A stretch of DNA of 64,000 nt, taken from contig NZ_JACYFR010000002.1 in NCBI RefSeq assembly GCF_014837175.1, positions 310,001-374,000 on the forward strand, written 5' to 3'. Position 1 is the first letter of the stretch. The number at the start of each line of letters is the position of its first letter. The notes below the pieces were generated by a model, which saw nothing but the letters and a program-made list of their open reading frames with translations, was not told where the DNA came from and ran no database searches. Position numbers and translations under genes: made by a program. This document shows, piece after piece, positions 38,712 to 46,620 of the stretch. This stretch comes from Cellulomonas sp. JH27-2. GTDB taxonomy: Bacteria > Actinomycetota > Actinomycetes > Actinomycetales > Cellulomonadaceae.

Positions 38712-38762
38712 ACGCTACTCGGGACCGAGGTCCCACGCCAGCCGAAGTTACTGAAGAGTAAC
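38712..38762 (-). promoter_or_regulatory. fad operon promoter with two palindromes
   Basis: Read on the minus strand: GTTACT-N4-AGTAAC (38762-38747), GGGAC-N4-GTCCC (38734-38721), then a -10-like TAGCGT (38717-38712), with transcription expected near 38705 and the thiolase ATG at 38646. The first palindrome sits near -50, where an activator would bind; the second lies in the -10/-35 spacer, a repressor position. I cannot name either regulator. No gene is visible in 38647-38833. Confidence 0.5.
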
Positions 38763-38833
38763 AACGTGTCCGGCCCTGCGGGAACGGGTATCGGGCAGTC
38801 TCAGGAAGTACGCCCGACGAGGGTCCGGACGAC

Positions 38834-40090
38834 TCAGGCGAAAGCCTCGGCCAGGCGCGGTGCCACCAGCTCCACCTGCCACGCGCGTGCCCCGCCCGCG
38901 GCGAGCGTCGCAGCGATCGACGTCTCGTCCAGGGGGTCCGGCGGGGTCCAGCACAGGCGGCGCAGCAGGTCGGGCTGCAGCAGGTTCTCGGTCGGCACGT
39001 CGTACTGCAGGGACAGCGCGGCGACGACGTCTCTCGCCGCCGTCAGCCGGGCGGCCGCTGCCGGGTCCTTGTCCGCCCACGCGCGCGGCGGCGGCGGAGC
39101 GTCGCTCTTGGGTCCGCGCACGGACGGCAGCTCGGAGTCGGGCAGGGCGAGGCCGCGGTCGATCGCGGACTGCCACAGCGTCGCTCGTCGTCGGGTGCCC
39201 TTGCCCGCGAACGCCGGCAGTGCGGTGAGCTGCGGCACCGAGCGCGGCAGGGCCTGGGCCGCGGCGACGATCGCGGAGTCGGGCAGCACACGGCCCGGCG
39301 AGATGTCGCGCTGGCGCGCGTTCGTGTCGCGCGTGGTCCACAGCTCGCGCACGACCGCGAGCCGACGGGCGTCGCGGATGGTGTGCAGACCCGAGACCCG
39401 CCGCCACGGCTCGGCACGCGGCGGGGGCGGGGGAGCGGTGCGCACGGCCTCGAACTCCTGCGCGGCCCACTCGGCCTTGCCCGCGACCGCCAGGCGTTCG
39501 GCGAGGATCGAGCGCACCTCGACGAGGACCTCGACGTCGAGTGCGGCGTAGCGCAGCCAGTCCGACGGCAGCGGGCGCGTCGACCAGTCGACCGCGGAGT
39601 GCTCCTTGGCCAGACCCAGGCCCAGCGTGTCGGCGACGACGGCCGCGAGACCGACGCGCTCCATGCCGAGCAGCCGGGCGCCCAGCTCGGTGTCGAAGAC
39701 GCGGCTGGCCCGCATGCCCTGCTCGGCCAGGCCGGGCAGGTCCTGCGACGCGGCGTGCAGCACCCACTCGACGCCGACCAGCGCGTCGGACAGCGCCGAC
39801 AGGTCGGGCAGGGCGATGGGATCGATGAGCGCGGTGCCCGCACCCTCGCGGCGCAGCTGGACCAGGTAGGTGCGCTGGCCGTAGCGGTAGCCGGACGCCC
39901 GCTCGGCGTCGACGGCGACCGGACCGGTCCCCGAGCCGAAGGCCTCGACCACAGCGGCGAGCGCCTCAGGGGTCTCGACGACCGGCGGGATCCCCTCCGC
40001 CGGCTCGGTCAGGGGGGTGATCACGGGCTCCGGCGCCTCGCCCGGGGTCGGGCCAGCGCCGGTCGTGGCGTCGCCGACCTCGTTCTCCAT
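38834..40090 (-). CDS. ribonuclease D-like 3'-5' exonuclease with HRDC domain
   Basis: 418-aa DEDD-superfamily exonuclease. Exo I is in PVAVDAERASGYRY (Asp, Glu), Exo II around VLHAASQDLPGL, and Exo III in YAALDVEVLVEV with Tyr and Asp. An HRDC domain follows at about 225-300 and a second C-terminal helical region to the end. RNase D trims tRNA and other small RNA 3' ends. The N-terminal about 45 residues are acidic/proline-rich. ATG 40090 matches a leaderless -10 box. I recall the same neighbour order (HRDC protein, DUF3000, dxs nearby) in Mycobacterium. Confidence 0.92.
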   Translation of the reverse strand: MENEVGDATTGAGPTPGEAPEPVITPLTEPAEGIPPVVETPEALAAVVEAFGSGTGPVAVDAERASGYRYGQRTYLVQLRREGAGTALIDPIALPDLSALSDALVGVEWVLHAASQDLPGLAEQGMRASRVFDTELGARLLGMERVGLAAVVADTLGLGLAKEHSAVDWSTRPLPSDWLRYAALDVEVLVEVRSILAERLAVAGKAEWAAQEFEAVRTAPPPPPRAEPWRRVSGLHTIRDARRLAVVRELWTTRDTNARQRDISPGRVLPDSAIVAAAQALPRSVPQLTALPAFAGKGTRRRATLWQSAIDRGLALPDSELPSVRGPKSDAPPPPRAWADKDPAAAARLTAARDVVAALSLQYDVPTENLLQPDLLRRLCWTPPDPLDETSIAATLAAGGARAWQVELVAPRLAEAFA

Positions 40091-40097
40091 GGCCTCA

Positions 40098-40103
40098 ACC
40101 GTA
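40098..40103 (-). promoter_or_regulatory. -10 element (TACGGT), leaderless promoter of the RNase D gene
   Basis: Minus-strand TACGGT, 7 nt, then ATG 40090. Confidence 0.55.
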
Positions 40104-40170
40104 AGCGAGAACCCGCGTGCGGCTCCGCAGGCGCGAGCGGTGCGCCGTGGCAATCACCGAGACGTGCGTC

Positions 40171-40671
40171 TCAGCGCAGGATGCCGCCCCGGATCGAGAT
40201 CGCGACCAGCTCGGCGCGGTCACCCGTCCCGAACTTGCGCGAGATCCGTGCCAGGTGGCTCTTGACGGTGAGAGCGGACAGGCCCAGCTCCTCGCCGATC
40301 AGCCGGTTGCTGCGGCCGTCCGCGACGAGCTCGAGCACGCTGATCTCGCGCGCGGTCAGCTCGGGCAGCTCGGCCGGGGGAGGCGGAGGAGCGGGGAGCC
40401 GGACCAGGCTCGCCGTCGTCGTGCCGGCGACCGCGCCCCGCACGCCACCGGCGAGCAGGATGCCCAGCTCGGGCCGGCTCGCGCGCCGCGTCAGGACGAC
40501 GACGCGGTGACTGCCGCGGCGGCGCAGGTTCGTGACGAGGGCCGAGCCGTCACCGTCGGCCACCTCGCTCACGACCACGCACATCTGGTGCCCCGCCGGG
40601 CGCGCCGGAGCGTCGGCACGCAGGGTGCCGGGTCGGCGCACGACCTGAGGTCGCAGGGGCTCGATGCTCAC
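40171..40671 (-). CDS. LuxR-type helix-turn-helix regulator with degenerate receiver-like domain
   Basis: 166-aa DNA-binding protein. The C-terminal 60 residues are a textbook LuxR/NarL HTH: ELTAREISVLELVADGRSNR followed by EELGLSALTVKSHLARI. The N-terminal about 85 residues have alternating beta and alpha character (MCVVVSEVADGDGSALV, HRVVVLTRR) like a receiver domain, but the acidic phospho-acceptor pocket is not evident. A proline-rich linker (PAPPPPPAELP) joins the halves. GTG 40671 is the best start I can find, without a clear ribosome site or -10 box. No sensor kinase is nearby, so it is an orphan regulator of unknown target. Confidence 0.75.
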   Translation of the reverse strand: MSIEPLRPQVVRRPGTLRADAPARPAGHQMCVVVSEVADGDGSALVTNLRRRGSHRVVVLTRRASRPELGILLAGGVRGAVAGTTTASLVRLPAPPPPPAELPELTAREISVLELVADGRSNRLIGEELGLSALTVKSHLARISRKFGTGDRAELVAISIRGGILR

Positions 40672-40729
40672 AGCACGGTCATCGGCACCGGGGCGGTGCG
40701 ACTTGAGAGCCGTCAGCGGCGTGTGGTCC

Positions 40730-41314
40730 TCAGTGTCGCGGCGCGAGCGGCACGACGCCCTCGGGGAGCGGGGGCAGGCCCGCCGCGGTGCACAGCAGCG
40801 TCGCCCAGGCGCGCAGGTGAGGGGCGAGATCCTCGTCGGCGGCCGTCCAGGACGCGCGGATCTCGAGCTCGGTCTGCTCCTGCCGAACGTCCAGCGAGCC
40901 GAAGCTCTGCGAGAGCACACGCGTCACGGTGCCCCCGGCCGCGAGCGGGTCCAGGTCGGCCGACGCCAGGGCGTCGGTGAACCACGACCAGGCGACCTCG
41001 GCGAGCAGCGGGTCCGTGCCGACCTCCGCCTCGAGCGTGGCGCGCACCAGCGTGACCAGGCGGAAGCTGCCCTCCCACGCCTCGTGCCCGGCCGGGTCGT
41101 ACAGCACGACGAAGCGACCGGACGCGAGCTCGGCGGCGGACACCGACCGCCGCTCGGTGCGGACCTCCGCGGTGAGCGCGGCCGAGTACGGCGCGATCCG
41201 CGCGGGACCGGGCACCTCGTCGAGCACCACCTCGGGTCGCACCGCGACGCCGCGCAACGAGCGCAGCGAGCGCACGAACTCGGCGGGGACGTCCTGGGGG
41301 CCGGCGGTGGTCAC
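40730..41314 (-). CDS. DUF3000 family protein
   Basis: 194-aa actinobacterial protein of unknown function. GTG 41314 (VTTAGPQDVPAEF) is fixed by a -10 box 7 nt upstream. Family landmarks include RIAPYSAALTAEV, GRFVVLYDPAGHEAWEGSFRLV and WSWFTDALASADLD, and the C-terminal LLCTAAGLPPLPEGVVPL. The position beside the RNase D/HRDC gene is conserved in actinobacteria as I recall, hinting at an RNA-related or housekeeping role. The LuxR-type gene between them appears to be an insertion relative to that order. Confidence 0.88.
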   Translation of the reverse strand: MTTAGPQDVPAEFVRSLRSLRGVAVRPEVVLDEVPGPARIAPYSAALTAEVRTERRSVSAAELASGRFVVLYDPAGHEAWEGSFRLVTLVRATLEAEVGTDPLLAEVAWSWFTDALASADLDPLAAGGTVTRVLSQSFGSLDVRQEQTELEIRASWTAADEDLAPHLRAWATLLCTAAGLPPLPEGVVPLAPRH

Positions 41315-41321
41315 GGGGTGG

Positions 41322-41327
41322 AGCGTA
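41322..41327 (-). promoter_or_regulatory. -10 element (TACGCT), leaderless promoter of the DUF3000 gene
   Basis: Minus-strand TACGCT, 7 nt, then GTG 41314. Confidence 0.55.
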
Positions 41328-41386
41328 CGGGCGACCGGTGCCGTCTTGCGGTCCGGCACGCCGCGTCGTGGCTCCGCTTCGAGCAC

Positions 41387-41392
41387 TACGCT
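41387..41392 (+). promoter_or_regulatory. gnd: -10 element (TACGCT) of the gnd promoter
   Basis: TACGCT about 98 nt before ATG 41490, giving a leader of roughly 90 nt that ends in GAAGGAG. I see no riboswitch-like fold in this leader, only short GC-rich hairpins. Confidence 0.45.
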
Positions 41393-41489
41393 GATCGGGC
41401 ACCCAGCACCCGGCTCCGGCGCGATCGTCGTGCGCGCACGCGCACCTCGACGACCCGTGGGGCCGACGAATCGAAGGAGCATCCCTCGC

Positions 41490-42938
41490 ATGGCTGAAAC
41501 GGCGACTGGAACGGCGCAGATCGGCGTCACCGGACTGGCGGTCATGGGCCGCAACCTGGCGCGCAACTTCGCGCGCAACGGGTTCACGGTCGCGATCCAC
41601 AACCGCTCGTACGCCAAGACCCAGTCCCTGGTCGACGACCACGGCGACGAGGGCACGTTCGTCCCCTCGGAGTCGGTCGAGGACTTCGTCGCGTCGCTCG
41701 AGCGGCCGCGCAAGATCGTCGTCATGGTCAAGGCCGGTGGCCCCACCGACGCGGTGATCGACGAGCTGGTGCCGCTGCTCGACGAAGGCGACATCGTCGT
41801 CGACGCCGGCAACGCCCACTTCCCCGACACGATCCGGCGCGAGAACGCGCTGAGCGCCAAGGGACTGCACTTCGTCGGCTCCGGCGTCTCGGGTGGCGAG
41901 GAGGGCGCCCTGCTGGGCCCGTCGATCATGCCCGGCGGCACGGCGAAGTCCTACGAGAGCCTGGGCCCGATCCTGGAGAAGATCTCCGCGAAGGTCGACG
42001 GCGTGCCGTGCTGCACGTACGTCGGGCCCGACGGCGCCGGTCACTTCGTCAAGATGGTGCACAACGGCATCGAGTACGCGGACATGCAGCTCATCGCCGA
42101 GGCGTACGACCTGCTCAAGCAGGGCCTGGGTGCGTCTGCGGCCGAGATCGGGCAGATCTTCGCGGAGTGGAACACGGGCGACCTGGAGTCGTTCCTCATC
42201 GAGATCACGGCAGACGTGCTGCAGCACGTCGACGCCGCGACGGGGTCGGCGTTCGTCGACATCGTCCTCGACCAGGCCGAGCAGAAGGGCACGGGTCGCT
42301 GGACCGTGCAGAACGGTCTGGACCTGGGCGTGCCGATCACCGGCATCGCCGAGGCGACGTTCGCGCGAGCCCTGTCCGGTGGCACCGCTCAGCGCGAGGC
42401 CGCGGTCGGCGTGCTGCCCGCGCACACCACGCCGTGGGACGTCACGGACCGCGACGCGTTCATCGAGGATGTCCGCCTGGCGCTGTACGCCTCCAAGGTG
42501 GTCGCGTACTCGCAGGGCTTCGACCAGATCGCCGCCGCGTCGGCCGAGTTCGGCTGGGACATCGACCGCGGAGCCATGGCCCGCATCTGGCGGGGCGGCT
42601 GCATCATCCGCGCGCGCTTCCTCAACCGCATCACCGAGGCGTACGAGCGCGACGCGCACCTGCCGCTCCTGCTGGCCGACGAGTACTTCACGGGTGCCGT
42701 CGGCAATGGCGTCGAGGCCTGGCGGCGCACCGTCGCGGGTGCGGCGCTGCACGGCGTGCCGACCCCGGCGTTCTCGTCGTCGCTCGCCTACTACGACGGC
42801 GTGCGGGCCGAGCGTCTGCCCGCCGCGCTGATCCAGGCGCAGCGCGACTTCTTCGGTGCGCACACGTACCGCCGGACCGACCGCGAGGGCACGTTCCACA
42901 CCACGTGGTCCGGCGAGCGCAGCGAGCAGGACGCGTGA
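41490..42938 (+). CDS. gnd: 6-phosphogluconate dehydrogenase (decarboxylating)
   Basis: 482-aa NADP-dependent enzyme of the oxidative pentose phosphate pathway, converting 6-phosphogluconate to ribulose 5-phosphate. The nucleotide loop is IGVTGLAVMGRNLARN; substrate-binding GSGVSGGEEGALLGPSIMPGG is at about 130-150; catalytic Lys188 is in GHFVKMVHNGIEY with Glu195. The length is that of the long (E. coli-type) form. ATG 41490 follows GAAGGAG. The ATP-grasp gene overlaps its stop by 4 bases, an unusual partner for gnd. Confidence 0.97.
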   Translation: MAETATGTAQIGVTGLAVMGRNLARNFARNGFTVAIHNRSYAKTQSLVDDHGDEGTFVPSESVEDFVASLERPRKIVVMVKAGGPTDAVIDELVPLLDEGDIVVDAGNAHFPDTIRRENALSAKGLHFVGSGVSGGEEGALLGPSIMPGGTAKSYESLGPILEKISAKVDGVPCCTYVGPDGAGHFVKMVHNGIEYADMQLIAEAYDLLKQGLGASAAEIGQIFAEWNTGDLESFLIEITADVLQHVDAATGSAFVDIVLDQAEQKGTGRWTVQNGLDLGVPITGIAEATFARALSGGTAQREAAVGVLPAHTTPWDVTDRDAFIEDVRLALYASKVVAYSQGFDQIAAASAEFGWDIDRGAMARIWRGGCIIRARFLNRITEAYERDAHLPLLLADEYFTGAVGNGVEAWRRTVAGAALHGVPTPAFSSSLAYYDGVRAERLPAALIQAQRDFFGAHTYRRTDREGTFHTTWSGERSEQDA

Positions 42939-44185
42939 CGCAGCCGTCCGACGGGCTGCGGGGCGTCTCCCTGCAGCCCGTCATCCTCGGCGCCGACATC
43001 GGCGTCTACGCCCTGGCGCGCTCGTTCCACGAGGCGTACGGCGTGACGTCGATCGTCGTGGCCGGTGCCGCGCTCGGACCGGTCGCGCACTCGCGGATCG
43101 TCGAGCACGAGATCGTCGGAGACGGGCACGACGCGCGCCAGCTCGTCGACCGGCTGTTGGCCGTGGCGCAGCGCCTGCCGGACCGCCGGCTGGTGCTCAT
43201 GGCCAACTCCGACTGGCTCGTGCGCGTCGTCGTCGAGCACCGCACCGAGCTCGAGCCGTACTACGTGGTGCCGTTCCTGTCCGCGGACCTGCTGGCCCGC
43301 ATCTCGGACAAGGCGACGTTCGCGGAGATCTGCGCCGACCTGGACATCTCCGTGCCGCGCACGTTCGTGCAGACGTTCGGCGACGGGTCGCCCGACGTCG
43401 TCGTCGACCTGGAGTACCCGCTGATCGCGAAGGCGGCGAGCAGCGCGGACTACCAGGACGTCGAGTTCGCCGGGAAGAAGAAGGTCTTCGAGATCGCGAC
43501 GCCCGACGAGCTCGTGTGGCTGTGGGGCGCGCTGCGCGAGGCCGGCTACCAGGGCCGGTTCGTGGTCCAGGAGCTGGTGCCCGGCGACGACACGCAGATG
43601 CGGTCGGTCACGGCGTACGTGGACAGCCGGGGCGTGACGACCCTGCTGTGCTCCGCGCACGTGCTGCTCGAGGAGCACACGCCGTCCGGGCTGGGCAACC
43701 CGGCCGCGATGTTCACCTATCGCGACGACGAGATGCTGGCCCAGGCAGCGCGCTTCCTCGAGGCGACCGGCTACCGGGGGTTCGCGAACTTCGACGTGAA
43801 GGTGGACCCGCGCACCGGGCAGTTCCGCTTCTTCGAGGTCAACCCCCGCATCGGGCGCAACAACTACTACGTGACCGCGGCGGGGGCCAACCCGATGCGG
43901 TTCGTGGTGGACGACCACGTGCACGGCCTGGCGGTCGAGCCCGTGGTGGTGGACACGTCGGTGCTCTACGCCGTCGTGCCGCACCGCCTCCTGCTGCGCT
44001 ACGTGCTGGACCCGGCCCTGGCCGCCCGCGTGCGGGGGCTGATCCGCGCGAAGAAGACCGCCCACCCGCTGCGCTACCGGGCGGACCGCTCGCCGCGTCG
44101 GCGGGCGTACGTCCTCGCGGCGCTGGTCAACCAGGTGCGCAAGTTCCGCCGGTGGTACCCCGCGGTCACCGAGACGGGGTTCTAG
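42935..44185 (+). CDS. ATP-grasp carboxylate-amine ligase, D-aspartate-ligase-like
   Basis: 416-aa ATP-grasp enzyme. The N-terminal pre-ATP-grasp domain begins PVILGADIGVYALARSFHEAYG. ATP-binding segments include YPLIAKAASSADY, KKKVFEIATPDELVWL and VVQELVPGDDTQM, and the metal-binding end is RFFEVNPRIGRNNYYVTAAG. The overall layout resembles D-aspartate ligase (Aslfm) of enterococci, which adds D-Asp to the peptidoglycan stem lysine. Cellulomonas walls are described as crosslinked through ornithine with D-Glu or D-Asp, so a cross-bridge role is a reasonable inference, unproven. GTG 42935 overlaps the gnd stop (GTGA), and a 19-bp-stem terminator follows. Confidence 0.82.
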   Translation: MTQPSDGLRGVSLQPVILGADIGVYALARSFHEAYGVTSIVVAGAALGPVAHSRIVEHEIVGDGHDARQLVDRLLAVAQRLPDRRLVLMANSDWLVRVVVEHRTELEPYYVVPFLSADLLARISDKATFAEICADLDISVPRTFVQTFGDGSPDVVVDLEYPLIAKAASSADYQDVEFAGKKKVFEIATPDELVWLWGALREAGYQGRFVVQELVPGDDTQMRSVTAYVDSRGVTTLLCSAHVLLEEHTPSGLGNPAAMFTYRDDEMLAQAARFLEATGYRGFANFDVKVDPRTGQFRFFEVNPRIGRNNYYVTAAGANPMRFVVDDHVHGLAVEPVVVDTSVLYAVVPHRLLLRYVLDPALAARVRGLIRAKKTAHPLRYRADRSPRRRAYVLAALVNQVRKFRRWYPAVTETGF

Positions 44186-44192
44186 CCCGAGC

Positions 44193-44235
44193 ACGACGAA
44201 GGCGCCGGGGACTCGTTCCCCGGCGCCTTCGTCGT
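44193..44235. terminator. bidirectional terminator after the ATP-grasp gene
   Basis: 19-bp perfect stem (ACGACGAAGGCGCCGGGGA and its complement) with a CTCGT loop, lying 8 bp from each of the two convergent stop codons. Confidence 0.88.
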
Positions 44236-44243
44236 ACGGTGCC

Positions 44244-44726
44244 TCAGCCCAGCTCGGACGTGCCCGAGTACAGGTGCAGCACGGGGACCTGCAGCTCCTC
44301 GCGAGCCCGGCTGGCCCAGTCCTGGTGGAACGTGTCCTGCCAGGCGTGCGGGTAGGTCACGACCGCGATCTCGCGCGCGCCCTCCTCGACGCCACGGCGC
44401 AGAGCCGGCAGCGGGTCGTCCTCGACGACCGTGCCGGTGGCGGCGCGGCCGGCGCCCTCGAACTCGGCCAGCGTCGCAGCCAGCCGCTCGGCGGCCGTCG
44501 CCTCGGCCTGCGGCTTGCTCGGCTCCTTGCCGATGAGACGGTCGAACGCCTCCTTGAGCTCGCCGAGCCCCAGGTTGTCGACGATGGTCGGCAGCAGCGG
44601 CTGGTCGGAGTCCGCGGGGATCAGCACGCGGTACTCGAGCACCTCGCCCTCGTGCAGGGCGAGCAGGTGCTCGATGTCGACGGCGGCCAGCGTGTCCTCC
44701 GCGAGGACCAGGATGGTGTCGGTCAC
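44244..44726 (-). CDS. conserved hypothetical protein, Rossmann/Usp-like
   Basis: 160-aa soluble protein I cannot name. It starts with a beta strand TILVLAEDTLAAVDI, has a second strand EYRVLIPAD, a charged helical middle rich in Ala/Glu (about 70-105), and ends with ALRRGVEEGAREIAVVTYPHAWQDTFHQDW and VPVLHLYSGTSELG. The beta/alpha pattern with a late VVTYPH strand is reminiscent of universal-stress-protein or PP-loop-like folds, but the Usp ATP motif is missing. GTG 44726 is fixed by a -10 box only 6 nt upstream. It lies alone between a terminator and a divergent lipoprotein gene. Confidence 0.75.
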   Translation of the reverse strand: MTDTILVLAEDTLAAVDIEHLLALHEGEVLEYRVLIPADSDQPLLPTIVDNLGLGELKEAFDRLIGKEPSKPQAEATAAERLAATLAEFEGAGRAATGTVVEDDPLPALRRGVEEGAREIAVVTYPHAWQDTFHQDWASRAREELQVPVLHLYSGTSELG

Positions 44727-44732
44727 GCGTCG

Positions 44733-44738
44733 AGCCTA
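44733..44738 (-). promoter_or_regulatory. -10 element (TAGGCT), leaderless promoter of the 160-aa protein gene
   Basis: Minus-strand TAGGCT, 6 nt, then GTG 44726. Confidence 0.6.
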
Positions 44739-44872
44739 GACGCTGCGGCGCGTTGGTCCTGTCATCGGGCTGGCGGAGCACGGCGCCTCGCGAGCGATGC
44801 AGGGACGGCACCTGGTGCTCACCCGTGCGGTCCCCCTAGGCTCCGGCGCAGGCATCGACCTCGGGGGCAAGG

Positions 44873-45610
44873 GTGAAGGCTGCACGCACACGTCGGTTCG
44901 GGGCGCTCCTGGCGGCGGCAGCCGTCGGCACGACGTTCGTCGCGGCCTGCTCGTCGCCCCAGCCGTCGTACGACGGAGCTGCGTCGATCCTGGCCGATCG
45001 CGTCAACGGCTCGATGGCGAGCTACAGCAACGTGCCCACGACGATCGCCGAGGCGCTCCCGACCACGCGATACGTCTCTGCCGTGAACGGTGACTCCGGC
45101 ACGTTCAGCGACCTCGTCGTCACGGGGCGGTTCACGGGCTGGCAGCGCGGCGTCGCGACCGTGTGGCCTGCGGGCGGGGGCGACAGCGGGACGGAGGTCG
45201 ACTGGGACGACGACGCCGCGGACACACGGACGATCCTCCTGACCTTCACGGTGGACTCGACGGTGGCCGCAGCCGAGGGGGTGTATGCCGCCCGCGAGCT
45301 CACGGTGTGGGTGTCGCTGGACGGTGGCGTCCGACCGGGCGACGTCGGCGACGGGCTGACCGGCGCGGGTGAGACCGTCGTGTTCCTTCGCCACCCGAGC
45401 AATCCCTCGGTGGCCCGGTTGTGGAGCATCGCGGGCGACGGGGGATTTGTCGGCACCATCGACGACGCCGGGTCCGTGACGATGGGCGTCATCGAGCGCG
45501 CGGACGACACGAGCTGGCTGAGTGCACTCGTCCCCGACGTCGACGGTCTGACGATCGACGCGCTGCGTGACGACGCGATGCACCCGACCACCGTCAGCTT
45601 CGGCGGCTGA
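44873..45610 (+). CDS. predicted lipoprotein, function unknown
   Basis: 245-aa exported protein. The signal is basic MKAARTRRF, hydrophobic GALLAAAAVGTTF, then the lipobox VAAC with Cys26, so it should be lipid-anchored outside the membrane. The mature part is about 220 residues of beta-rich sequence with repeated valine/threonine strands (TILLTFTVDS, RELTVWVSLDGG, GETVVFLRHP) and no cysteine. I do not recognise the domain. GTG 44873 has a GGCAAGGG sequence just upstream and a possible -10 (TAGGCT) at 44837-44842. It ends 9 bp before the convergent reductase stop. Confidence 0.78.
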   Translation: MKAARTRRFGALLAAAAVGTTFVAACSSPQPSYDGAASILADRVNGSMASYSNVPTTIAEALPTTRYVSAVNGDSGTFSDLVVTGRFTGWQRGVATVWPAGGGDSGTEVDWDDDAADTRTILLTFTVDSTVAAAEGVYAARELTVWVSLDGGVRPGDVGDGLTGAGETVVFLRHPSNPSVARLWSIAGDGGFVGTIDDAGSVTMGVIERADDTSWLSALVPDVDGLTIDALRDDAMHPTTVSFGG

Positions 45611-45619
45611 CGCGTCGGA

Positions 45620-46393
45620 TCAGGCGCGTGCGACCTGCCAGCGGCCGAGCAGGGTGCCGTCGGCGTGCAGCAGGTGCCGGGCGACGAGGCGGCGCGGCGG
45701 GTCCAGCCAGTCGTCGGTGCGCAGGACGCGGGGGGCGGGGCCGCCGACGAGCAGCGGGCTCCAGGTCAGGCACAGCTCGTCGATCAGGTCAGCGGCGACG
45801 AGCTGGGCGAGCAGGCCCGGACCGCCCTCGGCCAGGACCCGGTGCAGCCCGCGCGCGGCCAGCGCGCTCAGGGCGGCGCCGAGGTCGACGTCGCGGCCGC
45901 TGCCCGTGGCGATCACGTGGTCGCCCCCGACGCGCCGGCGCAGCTCGGCCAGGTCCGGGCAGCCGGGCGTCGTGAGGACGAACGGCGGGCGGTCGGCATC
46001 GAGCAGCGCCGCCGGTACGGCTCCGCTGGCCGAGACGACGGCCAGCTCGAGCGGGTCGCGCAGACCGCGGCGGCGGCGCTCGGCGGCCAGGCTCGCGGGG
46101 ACGTGGAGGGGCGTGTACCCCTCGTCGCGCGCGGTACCGGCCCCGACCACCACGACGTCGGCGAGTGCCCGCAGCACCTGGAAGATGCGGTTGTCGGCGG
46201 GGCCGTTGATCGAGCCGCTGACATCGTCGGGGCCGGTGCCCCCGCCGTCGACGGTGGACACCATGTTGGCGCGGACGTGTCGCGCCGGGGCGTCGTCGAA
46301 CAGGGCGAGCAGCTCGGCCTCGTCGTCGCGCGGCTCGAACCTGCGGGCGCGGTCGACGGGTAGGAGCAGGTCGAGGGCGGGGGAGTCGGTCAC
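45620..46393 (-). CDS. pyrimidine reductase family protein (RibD C-terminal domain)
   Basis: 257-aa RibD C-terminal/DHFR-like reductase. Landmarks are RANMVSTVDGGGTGPDD near residue 45, ADVVVVGAGTARDEGYTPL for NADPH, and LAEGGPGLLAQLVAADLIDELCLTWSPLLVGG, matching the reductase half of riboflavin biosynthesis enzymes. The deaminase half is absent and no other rib gene is near, so it may reduce the riboflavin intermediate or another substrate. Several upstream GTG codons exist; GTG 46393 is chosen because a -10 box lies exactly 7 nt upstream, while GTG 46402 falls inside that box. Confidence 0.88.
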   Translation of the reverse strand: MTDSPALDLLLPVDRARRFEPRDDEAELLALFDDAPARHVRANMVSTVDGGGTGPDDVSGSINGPADNRIFQVLRALADVVVVGAGTARDEGYTPLHVPASLAAERRRRGLRDPLELAVVSASGAVPAALLDADRPPFVLTTPGCPDLAELRRRVGGDHVIATGSGRDVDLGAALSALAARGLHRVLAEGGPGLLAQLVAADLIDELCLTWSPLLVGGPAPRVLRTDDWLDPPRRLVARHLLHADGTLLGRWQVARA

Positions 46394-46400
46394 CCGGGTC

Positions 46401-46406
46401 ACGGTA
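46401..46406 (-). promoter_or_regulatory. -10 element (TACCGT), leaderless promoter of the reductase gene
   Basis: Minus-strand TACCGT, 7 nt, then GTG 46393. Confidence 0.5.
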
Positions 46407-46466
46407 GCGGCGGTGTGCGCCGCGGACACGGCGACGGTGGCACGCGAGTGCTCGTCGTCGGTCGTG

Positions 46467-46532
46467 TTCTGCCTTTCTGCCGAATAGCGGCAGGAATGCG
46501 GAGCGCGACTGTCGGCGTCTGCCTGAGGCGGA
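46467..46532 (+). promoter_or_regulatory. PopR/ClgR-like operator cluster upstream of the clpP pair
   Basis: Two direct TTCTGCC copies (46467-46473, 46475-46481); the second pairs with GGCAG at 46489-46493 followed by GAA. A further element TCTGCC-TGA-GGCGGA lies at 46518-46532. The motif I recall for Streptomyces PopR, activator of clpP3clpP4, is TTCTGCC-3N-GGCAGAA. A regulator of that family is encoded just beyond the clpP genes. Confidence 0.65.
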
Positions 46533-46550
46533 TCTGCTGCGGGCAGATCC
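46530..46550 (+). other. hairpin in the clpP leader region
   Basis: GGATCTGC-N5-GCAGATCC, perfect 8-bp arms, 70 bp before the first clpP start. It may be a leader RNA hairpin or another protein site. No -10 box is obvious in the 227-bp gap 46394-46620. Confidence 0.4.
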
Positions 46551-46620
46551 GGGGTCCGCGGAGGTGCTGGGCATGCGACGTTCGTCAGGTCGGCACCCAC
46601 ACCTGCACCTGGAGGACACC

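Noticed and set aside
38647..38764. A 1164-aa fusion of the thiolase and FadB regions in one frame.
   Set aside because: The thiolase reads in a different frame with its own motifs; the FadB frame over that region is low-complexity shadow sequence.
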